From Oscillospiraceae bacterium (GTDB lineage Bacteria > Bacillota > Clostridia > Oscillospirales > Ruminococcaceae): a stretch of DNA of 43,078 bases. The position numbers and the translations under genes were made by a program. The notes under the pieces are model-generated. The model searched no databases. It was given only the letters and a program-made list of their open reading frames with translations, and had not been told where the DNA came from. Shown here in pieces: positions 15,093-23,041 of the stretch. How positions within the stretch are numbered: position 1 is the first letter of the stretch; each line of letters begins with the position of its first letter. The stretch spans positions 1 through 43,078 of the forward strand of contig JALFVE010000004.1 in assembly GCA_022787085.1 (NCBI GenBank), read 5' to 3'.

Positions 15093-15956
15093 TTATTCCC
15101 CGTCGGAGGCTTCCTCCATTGCACTGAAAAGTCCTGCCATCATTTTCATGGACATATCCTCCATGCTTATCTCTGTGTAGTCGTCGGGGATCTCAAAGCA
15201 GGATTCATCGGGAGAATCAAGCAGGTCTATGGTCAGATCAGCGATCTCACCCTGTGTACCCAGCTTCTGAAGCTTTCCGTCGGGTGAATAGTAGAATATT
15301 ACCTCCGAGTCATCCTCGGTAAATTTCTCGAAAATATAATCTGTTCCGTCGATATTTTCAATGCCGTCCTCGGAAAAGCCGGTGTAATCGGCGGTGGTGT
15401 CTACAACGGATTCTACCTCGTTGTCGGCGCTGTATTCGGTTTCGGTGTCGATTGCATAGGTTTTTGACGGAGGGTCGATAAGATAGCCCTGTTTTCCGTC
15501 AACTATCAAAGTCATGGACATAAGCCCGGGGATCTGAGTGTCCATATACAGCTTATTGTTATACACAGACATTTCAATGGAAGTGACGATCTCCCCGCCT
15601 TCCCATGCGGTGCATTTGAAAACGATATTGCCCTTGTCCCAGCTGTTGGCGGCTTTCATAAGCGCGTCTGTCCATGAGGCACCGTTCTTGGCGCTGTATG
15701 CTTCCTCTGCCGAAAGCCCCTCTGTGGGCTTTGCTTCGGTTTCTGCCGAAGTCTCGGCTGTGGTTTCCTCGGTTTCGGATTCGGTTTGCGCTGCTGCTTC
15801 GGTTTCTGTTTCTGCGGATGTATCTGCTGCTGTCTCGCTTGCAGAGTAGGATTCTGCTGCGTCTGTGCTTTCAGCGGCTTCCTTTGAGGACGAGCAGCCT
15901 GCAAATATGAGCATTGAAACGGCTGCGGTAAGTGCGATTATTTTCTTCTGACTCAT
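15093..15956 (-). CDS. Lipoprotein with Ser/Thr/Glu-rich linker
   Basis: 287 residues. A lipoprotein signal (1-20) ends in FAGC, with C21 as the predicted lipidated residue. Residues 22-95 are a low-complexity Ala/Glu/Thr/Ser linker much like that of the 7.3-8.5 kb lipoprotein. Residues 100-280 form a beta-rich domain (MYNNKLYMDTQIPG-type strands, VDGKQGYLIDPPSKTY) that recalls LolA/LppX-like lipid-binding folds, but this is only an impression. GGAGGT precedes the ATG and a good promoter lies upstream. It may be the first gene of the unit that continues into the recombinase. Confidence 0.8.
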   Translation of the reverse strand: MSQKKIIALTAAVSMLIFAGCSSSKEAAESTDAAESYSASETAADTSAETETEAAAQTESETEETTAETSAETEAKPTEGLSAEEAYSAKNGASWTDALMKAANSWDKGNIVFKCTAWEGGEIVTSIEMSVYNNKLYMDTQIPGLMSMTLIVDGKQGYLIDPPSKTYAIDTETEYSADNEVESVVDTTADYTGFSEDGIENIDGTDYIFEKFTEDDSEVIFYYSPDGKLQKLGTQGEIADLTIDLLDSPDESCFEIPDDYTEISMEDMSMKMMAGLFSAMEEASDGE

Positions 15957-16005
15957 AAGTGACCTCCGGGGTTTGAGTGATTAGTAATTCGAACATCTTT
16001 ATTTA

Positions 16006-16034
16006 ATTTTATCACAATAGTTTTTCTCTGTCAA
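16006..16034 (-). promoter_or_regulatory. Promoter of the 287-aa lipoprotein gene
   Basis: Minus strand TTGACA, 17 bases, TAAAAT, directly after the GH5 terminator. Confidence 0.8.
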
Positions 16035-16035
16035 G

Positions 16036-16066
16036 GAAAAAAAAGGGGGCGGAAAAGCTCCGCCCC
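16036..16066 (-). terminator. Terminator after the GH5 gene
   Basis: Minus strand GGGGCGGA / TCCGCCCC hairpin followed by CTTTTTTTTCC. Confidence 0.9.
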
Positions 16067-16086
16067 GAACTGAATTATAAATATTA

Positions 16087-17772
16087 TTATTTTGCTGCAT
16101 TAACAAAGGCTTCAGCGATCTCGGGATAGGAAAATTCCTTTTTCTCTCTGCTGTAAATGCCGAAGCATTCGCCGCCGCTTCTCTTGCCCGAGTTATTATC
16201 CCAGATAACACAGGGAATGTTGTATTTTCCTGCGCCCTTAACGAAATAATCAGCCCATGCAACACGGTCCTCAAGATTCTTCTTGTTAGTAGCGCCGCAT
16301 TCGCCGATAACAACGGGAGTACCCTTGCTTACGAAAATGCTGTTCAGATTTTTGAAGAAATTGTCAAGCTCTTTTTTGTCGTTTGCGCTGAAGGTAGCCG
16401 AGCCGTTTTCAGCCATTGCGAAGAAATAGGGGCTGTAGGCATGAACGGACATGATGATGCGGTCATCATCGGGGAGCTTCATCTGCTTTAAAATGTTGGT
16501 ATCGGAGGTTGCCGCATAGGAGGGGACCATGATGTGACGGTATGCATTATTTCCGCCTGTTGCACGGATAGCCTTGACGATCTCATTGTTGAGAGTGTAA
16601 ACAACCTCTCTCTCCTCTGCCGTTCCGCCCGACCATTCCTTTGCGCTGCCCTCGGTGCGGGGTTCGTTCAGAGTCTCAAAAATGAGATGCTCATCGTAAT
16701 CCTTGAAGGTCTTGCTTATCTGAGTCCAGAGGGTGGTCATTTTCTTGACGGACTTATTCAGATTATCCTCGCTCTTTACGCAGTCGCCGATGTTATAGTA
16801 GGAATTGTCGTGGTGGGAATTGAGAATGACATACATACCATTGCCGTATGCGTAGTCAACTACTTCCTTGACTCTGTCCATCCAGTCCTTGTCAACATTT
16901 CCCTTTGAATCGCAGTGCTTGCCCCATGAAACGGGGATCCTGATGGTCTTGAAGCCTGCCTCACTGATATCATCGATCATATCCTTGGTGGTTTTGGGAT
17001 TGCCCCATGCTGTTTCTGAGCCGAGACCTGTTCCCAGTGCGTCAAGAGAGTTGCCCAGATTCCAGCCTGCGCCCATGTCCTTTACGATGTCCATGGAGGA
17101 TTTCTTGGTGTCAAAGCCGTTTGTTGCCTTGGCAGTGGTTTTCTTGCTGCTTGAATTTGAAGAGCTTGTCTCGCTTGAAGTGCCTGTTACCTTAACGGTG
17201 ATAACTGCGTTTTTGCCGCTGCCGTCGGTGGCTTTAGCGGTGATCTTGGCTGTTCCCGCCTTGACTGCGGTGATAACGCCCTTGGAGCTTACCGATGCAA
17301 TGCTCTTATTGGAGGTCGAGTAGGAAAGCGTCTTATTTGACGCACCCTCGGGGGATACCTCGCACTTAACGGTATAGGTCTCTCCCGCCTTCAGAGAAAT
17401 GCTGCTTTCGGAAGCCTTTACGGAGCTGACCTTTGTGCCTACAGTTACCTTTACGGATGCCTTGGCGCTTGTTCCCTTTACCTTGACGGTAATGGTGGCG
17501 GTGCCGTTCTTGACTCCCGAGACCTTGCCCTTGGAGGTCACGGCGGCGATACTCTTGTCGGAGGTCGTCCATTCAAGAGTATAGTCCTTTACTCCCGTTA
17601 CCTCGGGAGTCAGGGTGATGGCTTTGCCCTTGGTGATTGTAATCGTTTTCCACGGCAGAGAAATAGACGCTTCGGCAGCACTGACGGGTACACCTGCAAT
17701 GCAGCAGAGCGACATCATCATAACCATGGAAATCAGAAGGGACAATAATTTTTTGATCTTCACTTTACTCAT
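16087..17772 (-). CDS. Secreted GH5 endoglucanase with two Ig-like (Big_2) domains
   Basis: 561 residues from the ATG at 17772. The signal peptide (1-33) ends VSAAEA. Two bacterial Ig-like Big_2 domains follow (about 36-112 and 114-197, each with the SDKSIA/SNKSIA...GTATI/GTAKI signature), then a Ser/Thr linker (198-215) and a GH5 barrel (about 220-555). The barrel has the acid/base E370 in TLNEPR and nucleophile E491 in IGECG, with GWNLGNSLD and RIPVSWGKH typical of GH5 cellulases. No dockerin or carbohydrate-binding module is present, so it is free or surface-associated and not cellulosomal. The AAGGA touching the ATG fits a GTG nine bases downstream better; either start keeps the signal peptide. 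Confidence 0.95.
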   Translation of the reverse strand: MSKVKIKKLLSLLISMVMMMSLCCIAGVPVSAAEASISLPWKTITITKGKAITLTPEVTGVKDYTLEWTTSDKSIAAVTSKGKVSGVKNGTATITVKVKGTSAKASVKVTVGTKVSSVKASESSISLKAGETYTVKCEVSPEGASNKTLSYSTSNKSIASVSSKGVITAVKAGTAKITAKATDGSGKNAVITVKVTGTSSETSSSNSSSKKTTAKATNGFDTKKSSMDIVKDMGAGWNLGNSLDALGTGLGSETAWGNPKTTKDMIDDISEAGFKTIRIPVSWGKHCDSKGNVDKDWMDRVKEVVDYAYGNGMYVILNSHHDNSYYNIGDCVKSEDNLNKSVKKMTTLWTQISKTFKDYDEHLIFETLNEPRTEGSAKEWSGGTAEEREVVYTLNNEIVKAIRATGGNNAYRHIMVPSYAATSDTNILKQMKLPDDDRIIMSVHAYSPYFFAMAENGSATFSANDKKELDNFFKNLNSIFVSKGTPVVIGECGATNKKNLEDRVAWADYFVKGAGKYNIPCVIWDNNSGKRSGGECFGIYSREKKEFSYPEIAEAFVNAAK

Positions 17773-17814
17773 TCCTTTCGTTTTTCGGGATTGAAAGCTC
17801 CCGATGTTACTTAA

Positions 17815-17843
17815 ATAATACCATTTTGCGCAGCTTTTTTCAA
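17815..17843 (-). promoter_or_regulatory. Promoter of the GH5 gene
   Basis: Minus strand TTGAAA, 17 bases, TATTAT. The leader holds a TCGGGA/TCCCGA hairpin before the ribosome site. Confidence 0.7.
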
Positions 17844-17895
17844 TTAACATATCGTATGAACTTATGGGTGATTATTTATTGTTTTTGAACAAGAG

Positions 17896-17925
17896 AAAAA
17901 GCGGGCGGTCATTTCTGACCGCCCG
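17896..17925 (-). terminator. Terminator after the GGDEF gene
   Basis: Minus strand CGGGCGGTCA / TGACCGCCCG with a GAAA loop followed by CTTTTTC. Confidence 0.9.
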
Positions 17926-17930
17926 TGAAA

Positions 17931-19877
17931 TTATTTTCTTGAGGGCAAGCGGCTGCGGCTTTCCTTATGAGTGGCTTTGTCGCTGTACATTTTGTCATCT
18001 GCCGCCCTGATTATAGCGTCAATGTCAATATCCCCGTTTATCTCACTCCAGTGAACGCCATAGCTTCCCCGCACCCTGTAGGGCTTGCCCGAGGAGCTGT
18101 TAAAGCTGTCCAGATAAGCCTTTATCCTTTCGACCATGGAATTACCCTCTGCCTCGGGGTCTCCCGTGCAGATTTTTGCAACGGTAAATTCATCTCCTCC
18201 GAAGCGTGAGCAGATATCATGCTCTCCGCCTGCATCTGTCATGGCGTTGGCTATTGTCTTGATGGCAATATCGCCCTCGGCGTGACCGTAGGAATCGTTG
18301 ATGGTCTTTAAGCCGTCCAGATCGAGAGAAATTATTACAAGGCTGTAGGAATTAGACCTGTCGTTCACAGCCTCGGCGAGCAGCTTTTCCGTTTCGGAAT
18401 AGAAACCTCTGCGGTTGTAAAGCCCCGTATGATCTCTGATATAAAGCTCATTCAGCCTGCTGATGACCTTTTTCATCACCGCCTGGCTGTTGTAAATTTC
18501 AAGAACGTGATTTATATTTCTTGCGTGCTTTAACAGATGGCGGATATCAAGATTGCAGGCAAGACCGTGTGATCCGTCGCTCAGTCCCATTACGCCGTTT
18601 CCGATAACGATATCTCTGAAATGAACCGACCAGAAGAGGAATATATTGATCGTATCCGCCGCTTCTTCAAAATGGGGCAGCTTTTCGGCATGAGTCGGAC
18701 TGAACCGCTTTCCGAAGAGGGATTCGCAGAGAATAAGCTCTTTTCCGTCGGCAGTGGAGGCTGTACCGTTTATAATATTGTCATAGTCCTCGCTCATATT
18801 TGCGAAATTCTCGTTCAGGCTCAAAGCGTAATAGAAATAGCCGTAGCTGATGGTATGATCCAGAATGACATTGCTCAGCTCCTCAAGACCCGACACCTCA
18901 GACGCCTGATTGCACAGCTCGTCCATGTAGGTATCGTAAGTATTGTCAGCTTCAAAGAGCTTGAAAAGGGGATTTATCTGCCCCGATGCGTCACGGTAGT
19001 CGATCTGCCTGCAGCCGCAGGAATGGGATATCATTACCTTGTGATCCACTGTGCAGGAATCGCCAATATCCCTGCCCTCAAGATGGGCGGCAATGGCGTC
19101 CACAGCCTTTATGCCTGCAAGCACCACGTCCTGCTTGGCGGTAGTCAGGCGGGGGATGTGGTATCTTTCCTCCACGATACCGTCAAAGCCTGTTACGATA
19201 ACGTCGGTGGGGACGGAATAGCCCCGCTCCTTGAGCTTATTGCAGATGGTTATCGCCATGGTATCGTTGCAGCAGATGAATGCGTCGGGCATAGAAAGCC
19301 CCGATTCCATAAATTCGTTAAATGCTCTGGCGGTGGGATCCGACCAGAAATCGCCGTACATTATCCTTCGTTCGTCCAGCTCCACTCCATGGGCACGCAT
19401 TACCCTGCGGCAGCACTCAATGCGTTCATCGGAAAAGGAATTGTTTTTAAAGCCTGCCACAAGATTTATCAGCCTGCAGCCGTGGACGGAGATAATATGC
19501 TCGGTGATTGCCTCAAAGGCGCTTTTATAATTGAAGCTGATGTTATAGCAGCCGTCAACGTGCTTATCCACGCAGACGGTAAAAATATTTTTCTCTCTTG
19601 CTCTGCCGATAAGGGCATAAAGGAGCTTGTCGTTCTTGATGGTTTCGCTCATAACGATAAGCCCGTCGAGAATATCATAGTCAATAAGCTCGAAGGTGTG
19701 ATTCTCTCCGATGTCATAGCTTGTGTTCATATAAAAATCCGAAAAGGCGTTATATATCAGCACTTTAAAGCCGCATTCCGCAGCTCTTCCTATCATGGAA
19801 TGAACAAAATCGGTATTAAGATCCTCCTGCATCCTGCTCAGGCACACTCCGATATAGCGATGCCCCTTTTTATCCAT
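17931..19877 (-). CDS. Cytosolic LacI-type sugar-binding domain fused to GGDEF
   Basis: 648 residues with no signal peptide or membrane segment. Residues 5-290 are a periplasmic-binding-protein fold of the LacI/GalR type (YIGVCLSRMQEDLNTDF opening; AFICCNDTMAITICNKLKERGYSVPTDVIVTGFDG is the classic LacI effector-domain stretch), here without a helix-turn-helix. Residues 300-465 are an undefined middle region, then 470-635 is a diguanylate-cyclase domain with RFGGDEF (G560-F564) and DLDGLKTINDSYGH. The RxxD inhibitory site is absent (GEHD at 551-554). It probably makes c-di-GMP in response to a cytosolic sugar. A GGAGGTG site and a good promoter precede it, and the GH5 cellulase follows on the same strand in its own unit. 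Confidence 0.92.
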   Translation of the reverse strand: MDKKGHRYIGVCLSRMQEDLNTDFVHSMIGRAAECGFKVLIYNAFSDFYMNTSYDIGENHTFELIDYDILDGLIVMSETIKNDKLLYALIGRAREKNIFTVCVDKHVDGCYNISFNYKSAFEAITEHIISVHGCRLINLVAGFKNNSFSDERIECCRRVMRAHGVELDERRIMYGDFWSDPTARAFNEFMESGLSMPDAFICCNDTMAITICNKLKERGYSVPTDVIVTGFDGIVEERYHIPRLTTAKQDVVLAGIKAVDAIAAHLEGRDIGDSCTVDHKVMISHSCGCRQIDYRDASGQINPLFKLFEADNTYDTYMDELCNQASEVSGLEELSNVILDHTISYGYFYYALSLNENFANMSEDYDNIINGTASTADGKELILCESLFGKRFSPTHAEKLPHFEEAADTINIFLFWSVHFRDIVIGNGVMGLSDGSHGLACNLDIRHLLKHARNINHVLEIYNSQAVMKKVISRLNELYIRDHTGLYNRRGFYSETEKLLAEAVNDRSNSYSLVIISLDLDGLKTINDSYGHAEGDIAIKTIANAMTDAGGEHDICSRFGGDEFTVAKICTGDPEAEGNSMVERIKAYLDSFNSSSGKPYRVRGSYGVHWSEINGDIDIDAIIRAADDKMYSDKATHKESRSRLPSRK

Positions 19878-19913
19878 GATAACACCTCCGAATGAATCGC
19901 ATAACTTAAATAA

Positions 19914-19942
19914 ATTCTACCACATTTTTTTTATTTAGTCAA
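19914..19942 (-). promoter_or_regulatory. Promoter of the GGDEF gene
   Basis: Minus strand TTGACT, 17 bases, TAGAAT. The remaining 130 bases to the bioY operator are AT-rich with no gene. Confidence 0.75.
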
Positions 19943-20072
19943 CAGCTTTTGTATAATTTTAATAGGGCAATTTGCTGAAATAAGCGGATTATTTTTTCAA
20001 AATTTACAATTATTGTAATCTTGTTAAGCCCAATTGGCATAAAATGTTAAATCAAGGTTAATTTTGGCAATA

Positions 20073-20126
20073 TTGTCAACCAATATCAAAAACAATGTTG
20101 ACAAACTCATCTCCGTGTGATATCAT
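20073..20126 (+). promoter_or_regulatory. BirA-type biotin operator overlapping the bioY promoter
   Basis: TTGTCAAC (20073-20080) and GTTGACAA (20097-20104) form an inverted repeat with a 16-base spacer, as in BirA operators. The right half contains the -35 TTGACA (20098-20103), and TATCAT (20121-20126) is 17 bases further. Holo-BirA binding would block polymerase when biotin is plentiful. Confidence 0.82.
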
Positions 20127-20162
20127 ACAAAATGGAAATATTTTTTCGGGAGGAATTAATTT

Positions 20163-20723
20163 ATGAACAGTGCAAAACAAAAGCTTTCAGCCAGAGACAT
20201 GGCGTTTACGGGACTGCTTGCGGCGGTCATAGCGGTGCTTTCGCAGGTGGCGATACCCCTTCCCTCGGGTGTTCCCGTTACATTGCAGACCTTTGCGGTG
20301 GCTCTTGCAGGCTTTACTCTCGGTGCAAAGCTCGGAACGGCTTCTGCGGCGGTGTATGTGATTATCGGTGCGGTGGGCGTGCCTGTTTTTGCCAATTTCA
20401 AGGGGGGACTTGGCTCTTTGACGGGTCCAACGGGCGGCTTTATCTGGGGCTTTATCCTAATGGCTCTGCTCTGCGGGCTGGGAATGGACAGCGGCAAAAA
20501 GCCCTTGGCAGCCGTTCTGGGTGCAGCGGGACTTCTGCTCTGCCATCTCTGCGGTGCGGCTCAGTTTACAGCGATCAAGGGCGGGGGATTTGTTCACAGC
20601 CTGCTTATCGTTTCGGTCCCTTATCTTCTGAAGGACTTTATTTCTGTTGCTCTTGCATATCCTCTGGCAATTGTTATTCGTAACAGGGTGCATATTGTGA
20701 AAAAGAGTAAGGCTGAGGCATGA
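20163..20723 (+). CDS. bioY: BioY, biotin-binding S component of an ECF transporter
   Basis: 186 residues and about six membrane helices. The BioY signature is clear: QVAIPLPSGVPVTLQTFAVALAG near the N-terminus and GPTGGFIWGF in the middle. It binds and imports biotin, alone or with the shared ECF AT module; no EcfA/T genes are in the window. GGGAGGA lies 9 bases before the ATG. The operator upstream gives independent support for the biotin role. It is monocistronic or weakly linked to the rubrerythrin gene, which has its own promoter. Confidence 0.97.
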   Translation: MNSAKQKLSARDMAFTGLLAAVIAVLSQVAIPLPSGVPVTLQTFAVALAGFTLGAKLGTASAAVYVIIGAVGVPVFANFKGGLGSLTGPTGGFIWGFILMALLCGLGMDSGKKPLAAVLGAAGLLLCHLCGAAQFTAIKGGGFVHSLLIVSVPYLLKDFISVALAYPLAIVIRNRVHIVKKSKAEA

Positions 20724-20769
20724 TTTTTGCAGGACACACAAATTTAACTTGAAAAATTCGGTGAAGCTG

Positions 20770-20798
20770 TTGACTTTTCATAAAAAATGTTGTATAAT
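20770..20798 (+). promoter_or_regulatory. Promoter of the rubrerythrin gene
   Basis: TTGACT, 17 bases, TATAAT. No PerR-like box was identified. Confidence 0.85.
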
Positions 20799-20831
20799 AT
20801 AAAAAAATATTTGGAAAGGAAGGTCATAATC

Positions 20832-21371
20832 ATGGCTTCAAAATATGCAGGAACTCAGACTGAAAAGAATCTGGAGGCAGCCTTTGCAGGCGAATCTCAG
20901 GCAAGAAACAAATATACATATTTTTCCTCCGTTGCAAAAAAAGAGGGCTTTGAGCAGATAGCCGCTATCTTCCTCAAGACCGCCGACAACGAGAAGGAGC
21001 ACGCAAAAATGTGGTTCAAGGAGCTTCAGGGCATCGGCAGCACAGCCGACAACCTGGCTGCTGCCGCTGACGGCGAGAATTACGAGTGGACAGATATGTA
21101 CGAGGGCTTTGCCAAGACCGCCGAGGAGGAGGGCTTCCCCGAGCTTGCGAAGAAATTCCGCATGGTGGGCGCTATTGAAAAGCACCACGAGGAGCGATAC
21201 AGAGCGCTGCTTAAAAATGTGGAGACTGCCGCTGTATTTGAAAAGAGCGAGGTCAAGATCTGGGAATGCCGCAACTGCGGTCATATCATTGTGGGCACAA
21301 AGGCTCCCGAGGTATGTCCCGTCTGCAATCATCCCAAGAGCTATTTTGAGATAAGCTGCGAGAATTATTGA
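20832..21371 (+). CDS. rbr: Rubrerythrin
   Basis: 179 residues, of usual length. An N-terminal ferritin-like di-iron domain (1-140) carries the E-x-x-x-R/E-x-x-H pattern in [16 protein letters not shown] and [14 protein letters not shown], with the second helix pair in [12 protein letters not shown] and [15 protein letters not shown]-terminal rubredoxin domain has CRNCG and [12 protein letters not shown]. It reduces hydrogen peroxide in anaerobes using electrons from rubredoxin or NADH. The ATG at 20832 follows AAGGAAGG; the ORF opens 45 bases earlier, but inside the promoter. Confidence 0.97.
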   Translation: MASKYAGTQTEKNLEAAFAGESQARNKYTYFSSVAKKEGFEQIAAIFLKTADNEKEHAKMWFKELQGIGSTADNLAAAADGENYEWTDMYEGFAKTAEEEGFPELAKKFRMVGAIEKHHEERYRALLKNVETAAVFEKSEVKIWECRNCGHIIVGTKAPEVCPVCNHPKSYFEISCENY

Positions 21372-21390
21372 GTTTAAATAAGCATAAGTA

Positions 21391-21492
21391 ATACTAAACA
21401 CCATTAGAATTATGGAGAAGAAATCGCCGCAAAAGCTTGCATATATGGCTTTTGCGGCGAGAGATTCCCATAAATCAATAGGTGTTTAGTAT
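21391..21492. repeat. 102-base nested inverted repeat (MITE-like or structured RNA)
   Basis: The outer 12-bp arms are perfect (ATACTAAACACC at 21391-21402, GGTGTTTAGTAT at 21481-21492). Inside are a 6-bp stem (TTATGG/CCATAA) and a perfect 13-bp stem (TCGCCGCAAAAGC at 21424-21436, GCTTTTGCGGCGA at 21448-21460) with an 11-base loop. The whole folds into one long hairpin between the rubrerythrin stop and a separate strong terminator. It could be a miniature inverted-repeat element or an RNA structure. No ORF is present. Confidence 0.6.
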
Positions 21493-21495
21493 AAT

Positions 21496-21526
21496 ACCGC
21501 CCCCGACAAATCCGGTCGGGGGCGGT
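21496..21526. terminator. Strong GC-rich hairpin between convergent genes
   Basis: 12-bp perfect stem ACCGCCCCCGAC / GTCGGGGGCGGT with a 7-base loop and TTAATTAT after it on the plus strand. It sits between the convergent rubrerythrin and aminotransferase genes and can serve both. Confidence 0.85.
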
Positions 21527-21540
21527 TTAATTATGCAATA

Positions 21541-22821
21541 TTATTCAGCAAGCAGCTTCTCAGCGGAAGCGAGCTTCACGCAGATGCAGAAAAGCTCCAT
21601 AGCCTTGCGAAGATCCTCAACGGGAGGATAGGAAGGCGAGAGACGGATATTTCTGTCCTCGGGATCCTTCTTGTAGGGGAAGGTGGCACCTGCGCCTGTG
21701 AGGACAACGCCGCCCTCCTTGCAGAGTCTTGCGACCTCCTTTGCACAGCCGCTCAAAGTATTTACGGAGATGAAATAGCCGCCCTTGGGAACGTTCCATG
21801 TGAGGATATCCAGATCACCCAGCTTTTCGGTGAGCATTTTGATAACCATATCGAACTTGGGAGCAAGGATAGCCTTGTGCTTTTCCATATAGGCTTTAAG
21901 ACCCTCAGCGTCCTTGAAATAGCGGACGTGACGGAGCTGATTAACCTTATCGTAGCTGATATTCTGCATACCGAGGAGCTTTGTTATCTGAGCGATGTTG
22001 TTCTCGGAGGCAGCCATTACCGCAACGCCTGCGCCGGGGAAGGTGATTTTTGAGGTGGAGGCAAATTCAAAGATCATATCCTCATTGCCGCACTTCTTAG
22101 CTTCATCGAAAATGTTAAGGATACTGTCATGGTCATCCTTTAAGTGATGGATGCAGTATGCATTATCCCAGAAAATCCTGAAATCCTCAGCGGCGGGCTT
22201 CAAAGCGGCAAAGCGCTTAACAGTCTCATCGGAATAGGTGTAGCCGTCAGGGTTTGAATACATGGGAACACACCAGATACCCTTGATCTCGGGATCGGAA
22301 GAAACCAGCTTCTCGACCATATCCATATCGGGACCTGCGGGAGTCATTGGAACGTTTATCATCTCCACGCCGAAGGTCTCGGTGATGGAGAAGTGACGGT
22401 CATAGCCGGGAACGGGGCATAAAAATTTAACCTTATCGCACTTGCCCCAGGGCTTCTTGCTGCCGTAAACGCCGAACTGCATAGCTCTTGCGACGGAATC
22501 GTACATAAGTGTAAGGCTGGAGTTGCCGCCCACGATAATGTTAGCGGGGGTCACGCCCAGAAGGTCGGCAAAAAGCTTCTTTGCTTCGGTTATACCTGTG
22601 AGGAAGCCGTAGTTGCGTACATCAACGCCGTCTGCATCGGTAAGATCCGATTTGCTGTTAAAAACGTCCAGCATGGGCATACTGAGCTCAAGCTGCTCTG
22701 CGCAGGGCTTGCCTCTGGACATATCAAGCTTTAAGCCCTGAGCCTTGAAGTCCTCGTATTCCTTTTTACATTCGTCTCTGAAGGCTTCAAGCTGAGCCTT
22801 GTTCATATCCTTTAATGACAT
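21541..22821 (-). CDS. PLP-dependent aminotransferase (aspartate-aminotransferase-like, PF12897 type)
   Basis: 426 residues. A fold-type I aminotransferase of the branch with the SRGKPCAEQLELS N-terminal signature. The PLP lysine should be K258 in FASTSKITFPGAG, with the conserved FWDNAY (217-222) binding the cofactor and NPDGYTYS (190-197) in the N-x-D/P region. It transfers an amino group between an amino acid (aspartate or alanine likely) and a 2-oxo acid. Substrate assignment is tentative. The ATG at 22821 follows AAGGAGT; an earlier in-frame start lies nine codons upstream without a site. A promoter precedes it and a hairpin follows. Confidence 0.9.
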   Translation of the reverse strand: MSLKDMNKAQLEAFRDECKKEYEDFKAQGLKLDMSRGKPCAEQLELSMPMLDVFNSKSDLTDADGVDVRNYGFLTGITEAKKLFADLLGVTPANIIVGGNSSLTLMYDSVARAMQFGVYGSKKPWGKCDKVKFLCPVPGYDRHFSITETFGVEMINVPMTPAGPDMDMVEKLVSSDPEIKGIWCVPMYSNPDGYTYSDETVKRFAALKPAAEDFRIFWDNAYCIHHLKDDHDSILNIFDEAKKCGNEDMIFEFASTSKITFPGAGVAVMAASENNIAQITKLLGMQNISYDKVNQLRHVRYFKDAEGLKAYMEKHKAILAPKFDMVIKMLTEKLGDLDILTWNVPKGGYFISVNTLSGCAKEVARLCKEGGVVLTGAGATFPYKKDPEDRNIRLSPSYPPVEDLRKAMELFCICVKLASAEKLLAE

Positions 22822-22883
22822 ATATATGACTCCTTTTCTTAAAATCATTCACCGCAGGAATACCCCGCCATAGTCCATAATAT

Positions 22884-22912
22884 ATAATATACTATTTCCC
22901 GACATTTTGCAA
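22884..22912 (-). promoter_or_regulatory. Promoter of the aminotransferase gene
   Basis: Minus strand TTGCAA, 17 bases, TATTAT. Confidence 0.7.
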
Positions 22913-22992
22913 GCGTTTTAAAAAAGTCCGTCAAATTGTTTTCACTTTATACACAATTGTCCTTGTATGACGGACACTGATTCTGCATTTGT

Positions 22993-23012
22993 AATCGGTA
23001 AAATTACCGATT
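22993..23012. repeat. 20-base palindrome, operator-like
   Basis: AATCGGTAA-AA-TTACCGATT, with a further half-like TTAACCGAT a few bases on. It lies 30 bases past the FkbM gene stop and about 80 bases upstream of the aminotransferase promoter. There is no T-run beside it on either strand. Confidence 0.45.
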
Positions 23013-23041
23013 CTATTAACCGATAATATATGGGTTATGAA

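Noticed and set aside
18621-19895. 424-aa open frame opposite the sugar-sensor/GGDEF gene
   Set aside because: The minus-strand protein has clear LacI-type and GGDEF motifs; the plus frame has none and no ribosome site.
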